Shown: positions 31,684 to 43,642, counted from the stretch's first letter. The stretch: 64,000 nt of DNA from Taudactylus pleione (GCA_031769625.1 JAUIMM010000017.1:124001-188000), one strand, 5' to 3'. The notes: generated by a model not told the origin, from the sequence alone. Made by a program: numbers and translations.

Positions 31684-32856
31684 ATGAGATCCAAAGAGCT
31701 GTCACTATCAGTGAAGCAAGCCATCATTAGGCTGAAAAATCAAAACAAACCCATCAGAGAGATAGCAAAAACATTAGGTGTGGCCAAATCAACTGTTTGG
31801 AACATTCTTAAAAAGAAAGAATGCACCAGAGAGCGCAGCAACAACAAAATACCCGGAAGATCATGGAAAACAACTGTGGTGGATGATAGAATAATTATTT
31901 CCCTGGTGAAGAAAAACCCCTTCACAACAGTTGGCCAAATCAAGAACACTCTCCAGGAGGTAGGTGTATATGTGTCAAAGTCAACAATCAAGAGAAGACT
32001 TCACAAGAGTGAATATAGAGGGTTCACCACAAGATGTAAACCATTGGTGAGCCACAAAAACAGGAAGACCAGACTAGAGTTTGCCAAACAACATCTAAAA
32101 AAGCCATTACAGTTCTGGAACAACATCCTATGGACAGATGAGACAAAGATCAACTTGTACCAGAGTGATGGGAAGAGAAGAGTATGGAGAAGGAAAGGAA
32201 CTGCTCATGATCCAAAACATACCACCTCATTAGTGAAGCATGGTGGTGGTAGTGTCATGGCGAGGGCATGTATGGCTGCCAATGATGATGTGACTGCTGA
32301 CAAAAGCAGCAGAATGAATTCTGAAGTGTTTCGGGCAATATTATATGCTCATATTCAGTCAAATGCTTCAGAACTCATTGGACGGCGCTTCACGGTGCAG
32401 ATGGACAATGACCCGAAGTATACTGCAAAAGCAACCAAAGAGTTTTTTAAGGCTAAAAAGTAGGGGTGAGCGGGTTCGGTTTTACTCGGTTTTACTCGGT
32501 TCTTATTGCCACTTTACCGCAAATTCGGCTCGATTTTATTCGCTATCCAAAACACGTGTTCGGCGATAACCAATAAAAAGATCCGAGTAAAACCGAACCC
32601 GCTCACCCCTACTAAAAAGTGGAATGTTATGCAATGGCCAAGTCAATCCCCTGACCTGCATCCGATTGAGCATGCATTTCACTTGATGAAGACAAAACTG
32701 AAGGGAAAATGCCCCAAGAACAAGCAGGAACTGAAGACATTTGCAGTAGAGGCCTGGCAGAGCATCACCAGGGATGAAACCCAGCGTCTGGTGATGTCTA
32801 TGCGTTCCAGACTTCAGTCTGTAATTGCCTGCAAAGGATTTGCAACAAAGTATTAA
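31684..32856 (+). pseudogene. Tc1-type transposase interrupted by a MITE
   Basis: Starts MRSKELSLSVKQAIIRL. It has paired helix-turn-helix DNA-binding regions (REIAKTLGVAKSTVWNIL, then VSKSTIKRRLHKSEYRG), a GRSWK hook-like stretch, and the DDE catalytic region WTDETKINLYQ, VQMDNDPKYT and SPDLHPIEH. Ignoring the insertion, 34 residues separate the second Asp and the Glu, so it is of DD34E type. The frame is broken at 32461 by a 151-bp MITE whose first bases supply a TAG stop. Insert plus duplicated target is 159 bases, so the downstream frame is kept. No other break was seen. Confidence 0.92.
32461..32611. mobile_element. 151-bp hAT MITE inside the Tc1 transposase
   Basis: The ends TAGGGGTGAGCGGGTTCGGT and ACCGAACCCGCTCACCCCTA are perfect inverted repeats, extended by TTTACTCGG/CCGAGTAAA. 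The 8-bp duplication CTAAAAAG flanks it exactly (32453-32460, 32612-32619). Non-coding. Confidence 0.95.
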
Positions 32857-33393
32857 AAAGTGAAAGTTAAATTTAGGATTGCTTAGTTTGTCCCATTACT
32901 TTTGGCCCCTTAAAAAGTGGGAGGCACATATAGAAACCGTTGTAATTCCTACACCGTTCACCTGATTTGGATGTAATTACCCTCAAATTAAATCTGAAAG
33001 TCTACACTTAGAGCACATCTTGTTTGTTTCATTTCAAAGCCATTGTGGTGGTGAATAGAGGCCAAAATATGAAAATTCTGTCAATGTCCCAATATTTATG
33101 CACCTGACTGTAAATAAATAACTGGTAATAAATAAATTAGGCCCACTCCCTTCACAGCACGCTGCTGCGAATCGTAGGACCGCGAGGCTAAATGACGCAT
33201 GTTTGCATCACTTAGCCCAGTCCCCTCCATATGGAGCCGCAATTCCCAACAATTAATTCCCCTTTCTCCCCACTTCACTAGGAAGTGGGCGGGATGCAGG
33301 AGATCCGGATACTCTTTCGGGGGTGCGGGGGTCTACCCAAAAATTTAGGAGCATCCCGTAACTTCTGTGAGAGTAGATATGTATGATCTAGGC

Positions 33394-35152
33394 TAATATG
33401 ACTACTCCCCCAGATGCATTCCTGATTTTTAATTAACCACTTAACTGCCTAACATTTTTTCCAAAAAAAACACTTCCAAATTGTCATTTTTTTTTTTTTT
33501 AATTATTAGGTTTAGAACATTTTTAAGAATATAATTAAGGATTTAATTGATTTTTTTTTTCCCAAGGTGGTGTCATCCCCACCCGAGTCCTGGGGGTGTG
33601 ATAACACTTTGGAGGGGCATCTTCCCACCCCCCAAATCTGTGGCAAAATGTGGTCACCACTTTCATTATGCCCCTCCCCCCTAATACAGAGCACAGCAGA
33701 GTGTGAGTCAGGGGGACTGATGATCAGACCCCCATGCTACAGCTAAACTCTGCAGAGATAAGCCAAACTGCTCAGGTGGGATTTCTGCAGTGATATCGGT
33801 TGTCACAGAATGGTCCTCTCATCCAAAGGGCCTGATGATGAAATGGACGTGGTCCAGTGTGTGATTAGAGAGGAGCGTAGGGGAGGAGTAACGTTTGCTG
33901 GGTACAGTCAGGGGGGTAATTGTGCACAGGAGCAGACCTGCACAGAGGCACTTGTATGCCAGGAAGTAGATGAATAAACTGTGTGCACCTGGGGGATGGT
34001 TCAAATACACACGATGGTGACAATAACATTGGCCAACAATTGCTAGTGGTTTCTAATTGGCCGATAGAAATTCACATCTGAAACGGATAGTTGCTATCCT
34101 CATTGATCATGCCCATATCATATGATTTTTTGAAAGCATTTTAAAAAAATCACTCATTATAGTATATTATATCTACTGGATTAAAAAAAAGTTTTGTTTA
34201 TTTAAGGAAACTGAATGTATAATGAATTTTTATTTTAGTAATTAAAATAACTGTAGCATGCTACGGATACAGAGCTGGATGCATCTACACTGCATACATT
34301 GCGTACATCTGGGCACTAATTTTAGCTCAGTTTTTGGATGCATATGCTGCCAATTAAGTAACAGCTCCATAATCCATAATACTATACATTTAAACAAACA
34401 CAATTTGCACAGTACATTAGGAATGTCACAACCCATAGAGAGGTACCTACCTGAAAAGACAACAACTGTTCCCTACTTTATCCAACTGACCGGAATCTCT
34501 TGTGGCCGTGTGCTCCCAATAATGACCATGTCACCTGCACTAAGCTGAAGGGTAAAGCCAAAGTAACAAATATAAAAATATAATACATATATAGTCTCAT
34601 TCGGCGCTGTCAGATAATGGAAAGGAAAGTCTCTTACATCTACTGTATATTATTCCAAATGAGCAAGAAGTCCAAATGATTCTTATCAGAATTTATTCTG
34701 TTCCACTCTTATCAGATGAGTCTTTTCTTTTCTTCTTTCTACAACATGACTCACAAAGGATATAGAAGAACAGGAAAATAGTGCAAATATTGTTTGGTAA
34801 AAATCAACAACAATTTATTAAAGTATTGCACTCACATTCCGAATAAAACAACAGGCGTATAGCATCGCCAGTATGATGCACACTTAGGTCAGTTATGTAA
34901 AGGATAACGATACTTTCCTTGCTGGAAAAAAGTGGGGGTATTTCAGGGTTTCCGGATACCTGTAACCACCTCACTGTGGACACGGTCCGACAAATCACAA
35001 TGATCCCGAAGTGTCAGGTCCCAAGTGGGACCTGACAATCTCCCCGTATTGATTTTCTGTATGTATGTACTAGAAGTCTTAGTAGAACACTGGAAAATTA
35101 CAGCACAATTCTTCTTTTATTTTTGCATATATTCTATAATAAATGGGACAAT
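33394..35152. other. No recognised feature
   Basis: AT-rich non-coding sequence with T-rich runs at 33488-33500 and 33550-33560. No gene, terminal repeats or tandem arrays with clear units are recognisable. Confidence 0.3.
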
Positions 35153-35285
35153 ATCACTAAAAGTTGGGAACAACATCACTAAAAGTTGGGAACAACATCA
35201 GTAAAAGTTAGGAACAACATCACTAAAATTTGGGAACAACATCACTAAAGTTTGGGAACAACATCACTAAAAGTTGGGAACTTGG
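35153..35285 (+). repeat. 22-bp tandem repeat
   Basis: Six near-identical copies of aacatcactaaaagttggga in head-to-tail order just upstream of the hAT-relic repeats. One copy has cagtaaaagttagg. It is probably part of the hAT relic. Confidence 0.85.
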
Positions 35286-35289
35286 GAAA

Positions 35290-35720
35290 GCAGCAGCGCC
35301 AAGCGTGCGTCTGTCTGTTAAAGGGTGGTGTAACAACCAAAGTGCACTCCAAAAAAATAAAACATTTTCTTCCATGTTTGTGAATTGTGTGCACTGTATG
35401 TGCATCCTCAAAGCAGCAGCGCCAAGCGTGCATCTGTCTGTTAAAGGGTGGTGTAACCCCCAAAGTACACTCCACAAAAAATAAAAAATTCTTCTTTTTT
35501 TCCTGTCTTTGTGAATTGTGTGCACTGTAGCTGCACGTGCATCAACAAAGGAGCAGCGCCAAGCGTGTGCCTGTGTCCCATAAGTCTGTTAAAGGGTGGT
35601 GTAACCCCAAAGTGCTCCAAAAAATAAAAAACTATTTTTTTTCTGTCTTTGTGACTTGTGTGCGCTGTAGCCGCACGTGCATGAACACAGTAGCAGCGCC
35701 AAGTGTGCTCCTGTGTCATA
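35290..35720 (+). repeat. Four tandem ~110-bp units of the hAT relic
   Basis: Each unit has agcagcgccaagcgtgc, tctgttaaagggtggtgtaa, a caaagt(g/a)cactcca block, an A/T run and tttgtgaattgtgtgcactg. They are the inverted counterparts of the units at 130-690. Confidence 0.8.
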
Positions 35721-35749
35721 AGTCAAGGGCAGGTTTGGACATCTGGTCC

Positions 35750-36185
35750 GGACTGAAGGACGTGCCAACAATTTCTGACATGTCTACTGTCACTGCATAT
35801 GATACGGTCACCAGTGACAGAATGGTGGAGGATTACATTGGCAGGAAAAAGAGGCAATTTGGAGGCCCCTGTACAAACTGGCTCTATTTTACCTGAGTTG
35901 CCCCCCTCCAGTGTGTACTCCGAAAGAGTGTTTAGTGCAGCTGGGAACCTTGTCAGCGAAAGGCATAGGAGGTTGCTTCCACAAAATGTGGAGAAGATGA
36001 TGTTCATAAAAATTAATTATCAACTCTTCCAGGGAGACCAGCCTCCAGAACGTACAGAGGGACATGTGGTGGTGGATTCCAGCGGTGACGAATTAATACT
36101 CTGTGAGGATGAGGATGTACACAACACTGAAGAGGGTGAAGAATCAGTGGATGAGGAGGATGAGGACGACATCTTGCCACCGTAG
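35750..36185 (+). pseudogene. hAT transposase C-terminal fragment (ZBED-like)
   Basis: The later part of this frame reads PPSSVYSERVFSAAGNLVS, then ERHRRLLPQNVEKMMFIKIN, the hAT dimerisation domain, followed by an acidic tail (EEGEESVDEEDEDDILPP) ending at 36185. The preceding block (DRMVEDYIGRKKRQFGG) is in another frame, so at least one frameshift is present. The BED finger and catalytic DDE core are absent. The domain normally mediates transposase multimerisation. Confidence 0.8.
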
Positions 36186-36713
36186 AGCCAGTTTGTGCAG
36201 GGACAGATTAATTGCCAGCTTGTTTTGTGGGGGCCCAAACGAACCAATCATTTCAGCCACAGTCGTGTGGCAGACCCTGGCGCATATATATATATATATA
36301 TATAGTGTGTATGAGTAAAGTAGCAGGGGAAATGTGGTTGTGTGAGGGGGGGGGGTTGCGTGGAGGGGTTTGTGCAGGATGAGGGCGGGGGGGCCCGGCA
36401 CCGCTTATTCCAACAGTCCCGGGCCCCACAATTTCTGATGGCAGCCCTGGTCACACTACAGAGAGAGTATTTTACCTCAGAGACAGCTTTAATACAGAGC
36501 CAGCAATATTTTAATATCCGTTATTAAACAGTATATTTGCCCTTGCACTACAATAATATCTGACAAATGGTGAGCATACAACCGTCTATCTGACGATTAT
36601 TTACATTTGCGGGTAAATCAGGTGCCCCCACAAGCAGTCAGTGGAATCCATGTGGGGAAAGTGACAATGCTACCTTAATTAGGAATAGTGGTGGGCAGAT
36701 AACAGGAAAGATC
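36186..36713. other. Repeat-derived sequence
   Basis: Holds (TA)n at 36283-36305, a G-run near 36345, and a stretch whose minus strand reads cagggctgccatcagaaatt, the end of a hAT-like element also seen at about 47215-47265. No gene. Confidence 0.4.
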
Positions 36714-36930
36714 CGGGCTCTATTCAGCAATCAAATTTCTACTCAAATAATGCGGATATGAGCGTTTTCAAATTTTTTAAATACTATTCCCAAAGTACTA
36801 TTCCCACTATTCAGCAAAGTGTTAATAGAGCAAATAATGCTATTATCTTCTCTGTTAATACCCATCTTGCACAGTATCACACTGTAGAGAGCAAGCCATT
36901 GGCTAGTGTGTACCAGTGATATTCCTGTGA
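36714..36930. repeat. GGGCTCTATTCAGC dispersed repeat, copy 1
   Basis: Matches 44750-44935 through ggctctattcagca, atgcggatatgag, tattcccac and agtatcacactgtagag. The terminal motif resembles the right end of the hairpin element at 53506-54110 (aatagagccc). The other end is not identified. Confidence 0.6.
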
Positions 36931-36959
36931 ATGACATTGTTCACACTCACAGACATATC

Positions 36960-37380
36960 GCATCGGCTGTGCTGCACGGGATCTCAATACCGACATCTGA
37001 ATCCTGACAAGGGACTCAAGATAGGCATTGAAATACCACCGCCTATCTTAATCTCGACGCCGGAATGCCAAAGGACGCCAGACCGAATGAGGTACGTCCC
37101 GGGCACCCTTAGCGTTAGCCGTGGGTTAGTTTTAGGAAGCGTAACAGGGTTAGGGTTAGGTTTTGGGGGGAGGTTAGGGTTAGGCACCACTAGGGGCGAG
37201 GGTTAGAGTTAGGCAACCCCGAGGGGAGGTTAGGCATCCACCCAGGTGGGTTAGGTTTAGGGTGCGGTAAGGGGTGGTTGGGGCTAGGCACACCCCGGGG
37301 GGAGGTTAGGGTTAGGCACTAAGCAGGAGGTTAGGCACCACTAAGGGAGGGTTACGGGGCGGAGAGGGGTAGGGATATGG
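36960..37380. repeat. Telomere-like gggttagg repeat
   Basis: Degenerate ggttaggg, ggttaggcac and ggggaggttagg units (37137-37360) flanked by short ccgac-type pairs. Counterpart in opposite orientation at 29161-29560. Confidence 0.55.
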
Positions 37381-37559
37381 TACTTACTTGCCCTGTCGGG
37401 ATCTTCTCCCTTCGGGCTGCCAGCGTCTGGATATGCACCCTATACAGCCAACCGGACTTCATACCCATTCCGTGCTGCACAGCCGATGCAGATATATCAG
37501 CTCACCATGCTGATCAGTCGATCTGCAGATATATCTTTGAGGTGTGTGCCCAGCTTATT

Positions 37560-37710
37560 AGTGACCTGAAACCACACCCAGTGCTGTTACATGACTATGG
37601 AAAGTGGAATGCTTAATTTAAAGGGACCGCAGGCAAAATTACTATGAGAAAGAGATTGTGCTCTCTTGCATGGGCACCTTACAGCTGACTACAATAGGTA
37701 TCTGTTCAGT
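37560..37710 (+). repeat. Dispersed repeat shared with 47575-47730
   Basis: About 140 bases from accacacccagtgctgttac to cttacagctg nearly match 47585-47720, in the same orientation. Ends undefined, non-coding. Confidence 0.7.
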
Positions 37711-38812
37711 ACCAGATTAAGGTCCACATGGGCCTGGAGCTGACCTTTATGAAGGGCCTACTGCGTGCTGCCGCAGGAGGTGTGACCAGTTGATGTGTGT
37801 ACATGGGGGTGTGGGGAGGGGGGTATTCTGTGCTAAGGGGAGATCTGTGTGTGAGAAAGAAGGGCTATTCTGTGCTAGTGCAGGAGGACGCCACTGAGGA
37901 GACGCAGGAGGATGGCGCTCGGGAGACGCAGAAGGATGGCACTGTGGGTGGATGGTGCCGGAGAGAATTGGGGGTGGCACTGGAGAGGCGCAGGGAGATA
38001 GCGCTGAAGAAACACACGAGAGGGGATAGGTTGGAGACACACCAAGACGGTGGTGCCGGAGACACACATATAGGACGGTAGGAACGCTGATACTATTAGA
38101 AGAAAACACTGGGGCACAATAATCTTCAGTAAGATAACAATTCTAATGAAACCATATTCTGATGTAAATGGTACCAAAGGAGCAAATATATTTTATTAAT
38201 ATAAAATTGATATGGTAAACCCACATTTATTATCTGGTTGAACCTCTGTTGCATGATAATGACATTGGTTTTATTGGGACACATACAGACGGCTTCCAGA
38301 CCATGGGATCTCATGCATGAATAGCAAATACCAACTCAAGACATTGCCTGTCCAGGGAGGATCAATTTCTTCAGAGATTCCCCGTTGCAGAGAAATCATA
38401 TAGGTAAGAAAATGCTCATTCACATGCTCGCTGTGGTTATTCACAGGAGAGAGGGACTGTGGGCATGGCTATCAGCTCCTGGAGCGGTAGGCATGCCCCC
38501 AGTATGACTATGACTGAAACAGGGGGAGTGGCTTGCAGGCATGGTGTTTTGCATTAGGCCACACCCCTTTACACAAGGCCACACCCACTTTTTCAACGCA
38601 CGCCTTCGGCGCGCACACCGAGGGACGCTTTCACGTTTTTTTCCAGGGCTACTTTAATTTCCCAAACCGCCCCTGCGCACACACACACACTTACCTTGCA
38701 GCAGCTGCAGGTTATAGATGAAGACATGACCATGTCATTAGGCTCCTCTAATGGAAAAGACATTTTGGCCCCAGGACATTACGTCATAGTCAATGAGAGG
38801 ATCAGGATCTAA
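37711..38812. other. No gene; short shared repeat near the middle
   Basis: 37830-38080 has imperfect gatggcgctcgggagacgca-like units (about 24-30 bp). 38680-38760 (ccttgcagcagctg, atgtcattaggctcctct) is shared with 41880-41950. No coding sequence is supported. Confidence 0.4.
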
Positions 38813-39333
38813 GGAGCTCATTCAGACCCACTCGCTAGATGCATTCTTTCGCTCCCAGCGTATGCAAATTTGGCCAAGTGATGGCACAGCAGGCAGTCGC
38901 ACGGCAAGGCTTAAGCATGCCCACTATGTTCTGGCATGTGATCACTTTGTGTATGTAGACGCTCACCAGCCTGTCTTAAGCCGCCCACTAATGCACGTCA
39001 TCTTCAGTAAGTGTATGCAAGCCTGGGTACATTGTGTACCATCGGAAGCGAATGCAGTGCTTGAGGTAGACTGTACCCTACCTCAAGCACTACGATCACT
39101 TCAGTGTGAAATACAACCAGGTGATGTGTACTATGACGCTGCCTGTTAATTATGACCGCCTCTGAAACGGCGTTATTTCGGTCAGACACGACTGCGTTCA
39201 CATCTACACTCCCCCGTTTCTAGTGGCCTGCCCCTGTTACCACCCACAATCGGCTTCTCCTGTCACTCACTCTGCTGGGCTGTCTATACTGGGCGAGCGA
39301 ACGCTTCTTAATGTCCGGGTCTGAATCAGCTCC
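38813..39333. mobile_element. MITE with CATTCAGACCC ends
   Basis: The ends GGAGCTCATTCAGACCC and GGGTCTGAATCAGCTCC are inverted repeats, related to the GGGCCTGATTCAG family. An internal hairpin agtgcttgaggtagactgta / accctacctcaagcact lies at about 39056-39092. Flanking triplets differ (TAA, AGA), so the duplication is not confirmed. Confidence 0.65.
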
Positions 39334-40494
39334 AGAGTTCCTGCTTGTTCCTGCTGAAAAATACCGCTGTATATATATATATATATATTCCAAGGGGATC
39401 CGGCACTCACTGAAAAGAAACAAACTGCACCCCGTTGCCTTGCACATGTACGTCCGGACTCCAGACCCACAATAATAGAAGTAAGGAAAGGTGAGCTTAT
39501 GTTGTATACTTTGTCCTGATGAAAATGTTAACTCATTGAAACATTGACCACAGGAGTAAAATCCTTTTTTGGATAAAAATTTTGGCAGCCGGGTGGCATC
39601 AAGAAGCAGCAGGGTGGCAAACTTTGTGCAAAAAGGGGCCTAGCTTTCCATGGAGGGGGCGTGACAACACAATAGTACCAATTCACATTAAGCCCACACA
39701 ATATGGCCCCTTTATTGCCCATGATGTACACAGTATGCCCCTTATTGCCCAATATATACACAGTATGTCCCCTTATTGCACATTATGCCCCCACAGTATG
39801 GCCCCTTATTGCACACTATGCCTGGCTTGGGTGTTTAGAGGGGGCAAAGGTAGATAGCTAGGGCACTATTGTGGACAAGGAGGTGGTTAGGGACAGGCAG
39901 TGCTAGGGGTAAGGACGGGGGTGCACACAGCAGTCAGGGTAAATGGGAATTAATACCAGGCGAAGGGGCCACACAGCTGGGGAGTGACAGGGGCCACAAA
40001 GCCAGCCAGTAACACCAATGACAGGGGTCCTTACCATTCAGGATGCTCCTCTACCAGCACCGTTTACACCTGGGCAACTGGTATGCACACCTCCCCAGCT
40101 CGGGTCCGACATCCCCACTGAGGCACAGTGAATGGAGAGTGGCTGTGGCGGGATTAGCGTGTGATGGAGAGGGACCGGAGTGAGGCTGAGTAAGCCAGGA
40201 ACAGAGCGACGAGTGGGCAGCAGCTGCAGAAGGCGCACACAGAGGGAGGAGGAGTTGCAAGCGCCAGGGTGATTCTCGGAGCTGTAGTGAAGAGAATCTG
40301 CCGGCGGCGATTGGTTGAGAAGATGCCGCCGGCTGTTATTGGTTTCTGCGGACTGCCCTTTAAGTAGAGCCTTGGGAGAACACGGTTTTATATATATATA
40401 AATATATGCACATATATATATATATACACTTTGCTACAAGACTTATGCACACATATATATATAAATATATGCACATATATATATATATATATAT
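39334..40494. other. Repeat-rich, no gene
   Basis: (TA)n at 39370-39388, a catttattgcccaatatata-type short array at 39690-39835, and paired motifs gcataagtcttgtagcaaag / ctttgctacaagacttatgc around (TA)n tracts at 40390-40500. No coding sequence. Confidence 0.4.
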
Positions 40495-41296
40495 GCATAA
40501 GTCTTGTAGCAAAGTGTAGTAAACTGCTTTGTGCAAAAAGTGCAATGTGTGCAAAGTGTGCTACTAAAGTGCTGAAATAGACCAATAATTTAACCGTTTA
40601 AAATGACCCCATCAGAATGGGGTAACCAGGTGGATAATAAAGTGCAATGTATCCACCTGGTAACCCATTAAAGGTTGATTAGAGGTTGTGATCATTGCTA
40701 GGCTGTGTTTTGGATTTTTGCTCAGGTATAAATAAATTGCTATATATATCTTTATTGCACTCTGGGCCTGATTCAGATCCGCTCACGAGTGCTGAGCGCT
40801 CGCAAGCAGGTCAATGGTGGCCCAGTGTGCATGCGTACGACGGAGCCGGCTCCGTCGTGCGCATGCGCGAGACCCGGATAGCGACGGGCACACCGTCACT
40901 CTGGGTCTCGTACCAAAGGGGGCGTGCTGTCGATGTTGAGTGACAGCATGCCCCCTTTGGAAGGCAGGCCAGGGGAACGCCTACCATCTGGGGCCGGCTC
41001 CACTGACATCACAAGTGACCCACAGCTATACGAGCGGAGGCTGCTCTAAAAAACAAGAAGGCCAGCCCTGATTCAGAACGAGCGCTCTGTCAGAGCATCC
41101 GGCTCTGAATCAGGGCCTCTGTTCATATCACTGGTATATATTTTGGTATTTATGAAGCACTTTACCATCCCCATTTTGATGGGGTCATTTTAAATGATTA
41201 AATTATTGGTTTATTTCAGCACTTTAGTAGCACACTTTGCACACACTGCGCTTTTTTCACAAAGCAGTTTACTACACTTTGCTACAAGATTTATGC
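40495..41296. mobile_element. Element with ~125-bp inverted repeats, hosting a serial-hairpin MITE
   Basis: The left arm (40495-40622) and right arm (41169-41296) are diverged inverted repeats: both contain gtagtaaactgctttgtgc or its complement, ctactaaagtgctgaaata, and aatgaccccatc. The central 40764-41117 is a separate insertion. No target duplication was identified for the host element. Confidence 0.75.
40764..41117. mobile_element. Serial-hairpin MITE, family A copy 3 (partly deleted)
   Basis: The ends GGGCCTGATTCAGATCC and GGCTCTGAATCAGGGCC are flanked by the 3-bp TCT duplication (40761-40763, 41118-41120). The hairpin caaagggggcgtgctgtc…gacagcatgccccctttg is retained, plus an extra cgacggagccggctccgtcg palindrome (about 40839-40858). 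The hairpins equivalent to 1645-1815 in copy 1 are deleted. Confidence 0.85.
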
Positions 41297-41540
41297 ACAT
41301 ATATAATATATATATGAACACTACTGCACTTCATTCTTGACCCAGTGGGTTATAAAACGCCATTATACATAAGACACTCTAGTCGCTTAAATCAGTTTCA
41401 CTTATCAAACTCATTTCTGTGGCATAGACCCCGATGCTATTATTTATATTGGTTCAGCTGACGTTTTCAGAATAGAGAGAAGAGTGGTCTTTGCTAATAA
41501 GTAGGTCTGCTCCTGAATTGGGCCGTTCCATACACAGTTT

Positions 41541-41542
<2 letters not shown>

Positions 41543-41590
<48 letters not shown>

Positions 41591-41683
41591 TGTATACATA
41601 CACACATACATATAAATATTCATACACAGACATATATACCCACATACATGTACAGTATATATTATACATACACACACATATGG

Positions 41684-41722
<39 letters not shown>

Positions 41723-41850
41723 TACATACACATATATATATATATATTCATACACAGACATATATATATATATATACAAACATACATATGTGTATACACA
41801 CACGTGTACAGTGTATTACACATACACACATATATATCTAAACACTAACA
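41543..41850. repeat. TA/CA microsatellite tract
   Basis: Alternating (TA)n, (CA)n and cata/tgta runs. Open frames here are low-complexity (YIYIYI) artefacts. Confidence 0.95.
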
Positions 41851-42253
41851 TGCATATGCATTACAAACACACACACACATACCTTGCAGCAGCTGTGGGT
41901 TGTAGATGAAGACAGGTCCAGGCACCATGTCATTAGGCTCCTCTCCCTAGCAGGAAGGGAATCACATCATATTGGTCCAGGGCTTAATAATATGATACCC
42001 GCTCTCGCGTCTTACAGTTTTGGGTGCTCATAAGCACCACCCTGCGTGTACCACTGGTAACTGAAGGTCAAATGTTTATGAGTAATATAATAACTACTGT
42101 ATAGGCTATTTAAAAAATAAACTGTTGTCATCAATATTAGAGGAAAAAGACCCTTGGGATGAGAAATGACTGCCGGGTAACCCTTTGTTTTCAAGAGTTT
42201 TTCAGGTGCAGCCAGCAGAATAGTTCTAAAACTCCACCACCACCACCAACTAT

Positions 42254-43132
42254 GGGCCATATTCAATATGGGGCGAAAAGTCTGTCATCGGCGATAATTT
42301 ATCGCTGATGATGTCATTTTCGCCTGTTTCAATTATCCCAATATTCAATTTCAAAGACTTTTCGCCGGTGCGAAAAGTCTTTGTAAAAAAAATGGGTATA
42401 TGTTTTCTCCATGTAATACATGATGAAAAAGTGCAGAATTGGGGTTTTGGGCTGCAGAATAAAAGAAAATAGCATGCAGCCTTTTTAATGTCCCCTAAAA
42501 GTCATCTGTGTCAAAAAAAACATTTTTAAAAAATCCTCAGGACACCCCAAAAAATATACTTTCATTTTGGGGGCAAAAAAAAACAATATTGGGGAAAAAG
42601 TTTTAATCTACCGAAAATTATTCAGGGGGGTTTCCCATGTATGCGGCTGGTAGCGGCAGGTGCATTTTCTAGAATGCGGCTGGTAGCGGCAGGTGCATTT
42701 TTGAAGAATTTTAAAAAATAACTTTAGGGACTTAAAAATTTTGTACCCATTTTCATGTGTCCCAAATTTGATAGGCATTGTTATTTTTACTCTCCAAAAA
42801 AAGCTAAGTGCTATTCTTCACTAGTTCTTCACAGGCGCATTTATGCACCTGCCACGGCTATGTTAAAACCCAGACTATCTTCAGCAGGCCAAATCGGGGG
42901 TGCCCAAAGTGATCCCCCATGTCAGAACATCTTTTGGGGGTTGACAGCATTATTTCCCCAAAAACAAACAGCACTTTTTGATACTTACCTTTCCGCCGGG
43001 TACAGTTTTCGCCGGATCCAAATTGAATATGGGGATAAGCGGGCATGCGCCCAATACTTTATCCCTGCAAAAAACGGCGATGATGGTGAAAAGTCCGACC
43101 TCTGACTTTTCTCTTCAAATTGAATATGGCCC
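42254..43132. mobile_element. GGGCCATATTCAAT MITE, ~880 bp
   Basis: The ends GGGCCATATTCAATATGG and AAATTGAATATGGCCC are inverted repeats. The left part has gcgataatttatcgc and agacttttcgccggtgcgaaaagtct hairpins (about 42290-42390), with counterparts near the right end (aacggcgatgatggtgaaaagt). Flanking triplets are TAT and TAA. The AT-rich middle is non-coding. Confidence 0.75.
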
Positions 43133-43642
43133 TAAAGAGGACACTGTGACTGTGCGTCATGCTGTTGCTGATACGTACTTCTACTTAAGCCTCTATAATT
43201 TATTCAATTTCTAGGTCTGAAAGGTTAAATTCTTTACTATACAAGCTAGCCTTCTATAGTTAATCAGCATGAAACAGCATCCATGATAAAAGATACAAGC
43301 GAAACACCATCTGCGTCAGTCCAGCAAGGAGATTTGTCAGTGATGCCACAGAGGCCCTCTTCCAAGCTCAAAAATGTATATGAATTAATGTTTTTTTTAA
43401 TTACCCTGATTTGTAACTTCAAGCATTTGTCAACATCAATTGATTGTAATAGGAGAAGTAACAGTATCAGCTACAAGTTAGCTACATGAGATGGGCATCA
43501 TCTATGGTGGTGGGCTGTCTGGTAAAGTATAGCTGGTGCCATCATCAGCTGCCATGCTGCTGTCACATGATCACCTGCTGCTGTTTACTTTCAAAACTCT
43601 GAGTGGCAGTTGGGAGTCAGAGACAGTTGGACTGTTGGCAGG
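43133..43642 (+). promoter_or_regulatory. Upstream region and 5' UTR of the kinase gene
   Basis: Between a MITE and the kinase start codon. No clear TATA box near the start. A tcacatgatcacctgctgct stretch with E-box-like CACATG/CACCTG lies at 43563-43582. The extent of the 5' UTR cannot be set without transcripts. Confidence 0.35.

Larger units (their letters stand above)
31327..33112 (+). mobile_element. Tc1-type transposon with ~220-bp inverted repeats
   Basis: The left (31327-31553) and right (32886-33112) ends are long inverted repeats: TCAGGTGCATAAATATTGGG outermost and aaaagtgggaggcacatata innermost. The right end retains the terminal CTGTA of Tc1 elements, while the left end has lost its TACAG where it meets the SINE. 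It encodes one DD34E transposase interrupted by a MITE. Confidence 0.92.
31009..33385. mobile_element. hAT element CATACTTGCCGAC, host of nested insertions
   Basis: The left end CATACTTGCCGAC and right end GAGAGTAGATATGTATG are bounded by the exact 8-bp duplication ATCTAGGC (31001-31008, 33386-33393). Inside lie a SINE (31078-31326) and a Tc1 transposon (31327-33112) carrying its own inserted MITE. Without these the element is a few hundred bases, including a GC-rich part at 33130-33385. Same family as 48427-49373 and 13395-13759. Confidence 0.85.

Noticed and set aside
41543..41850. Open frames of 77-116 codons in the TA/CA tract
   Set aside because: Purely low-complexity Tyr/Ile/Thr/His peptides from a microsatellite.
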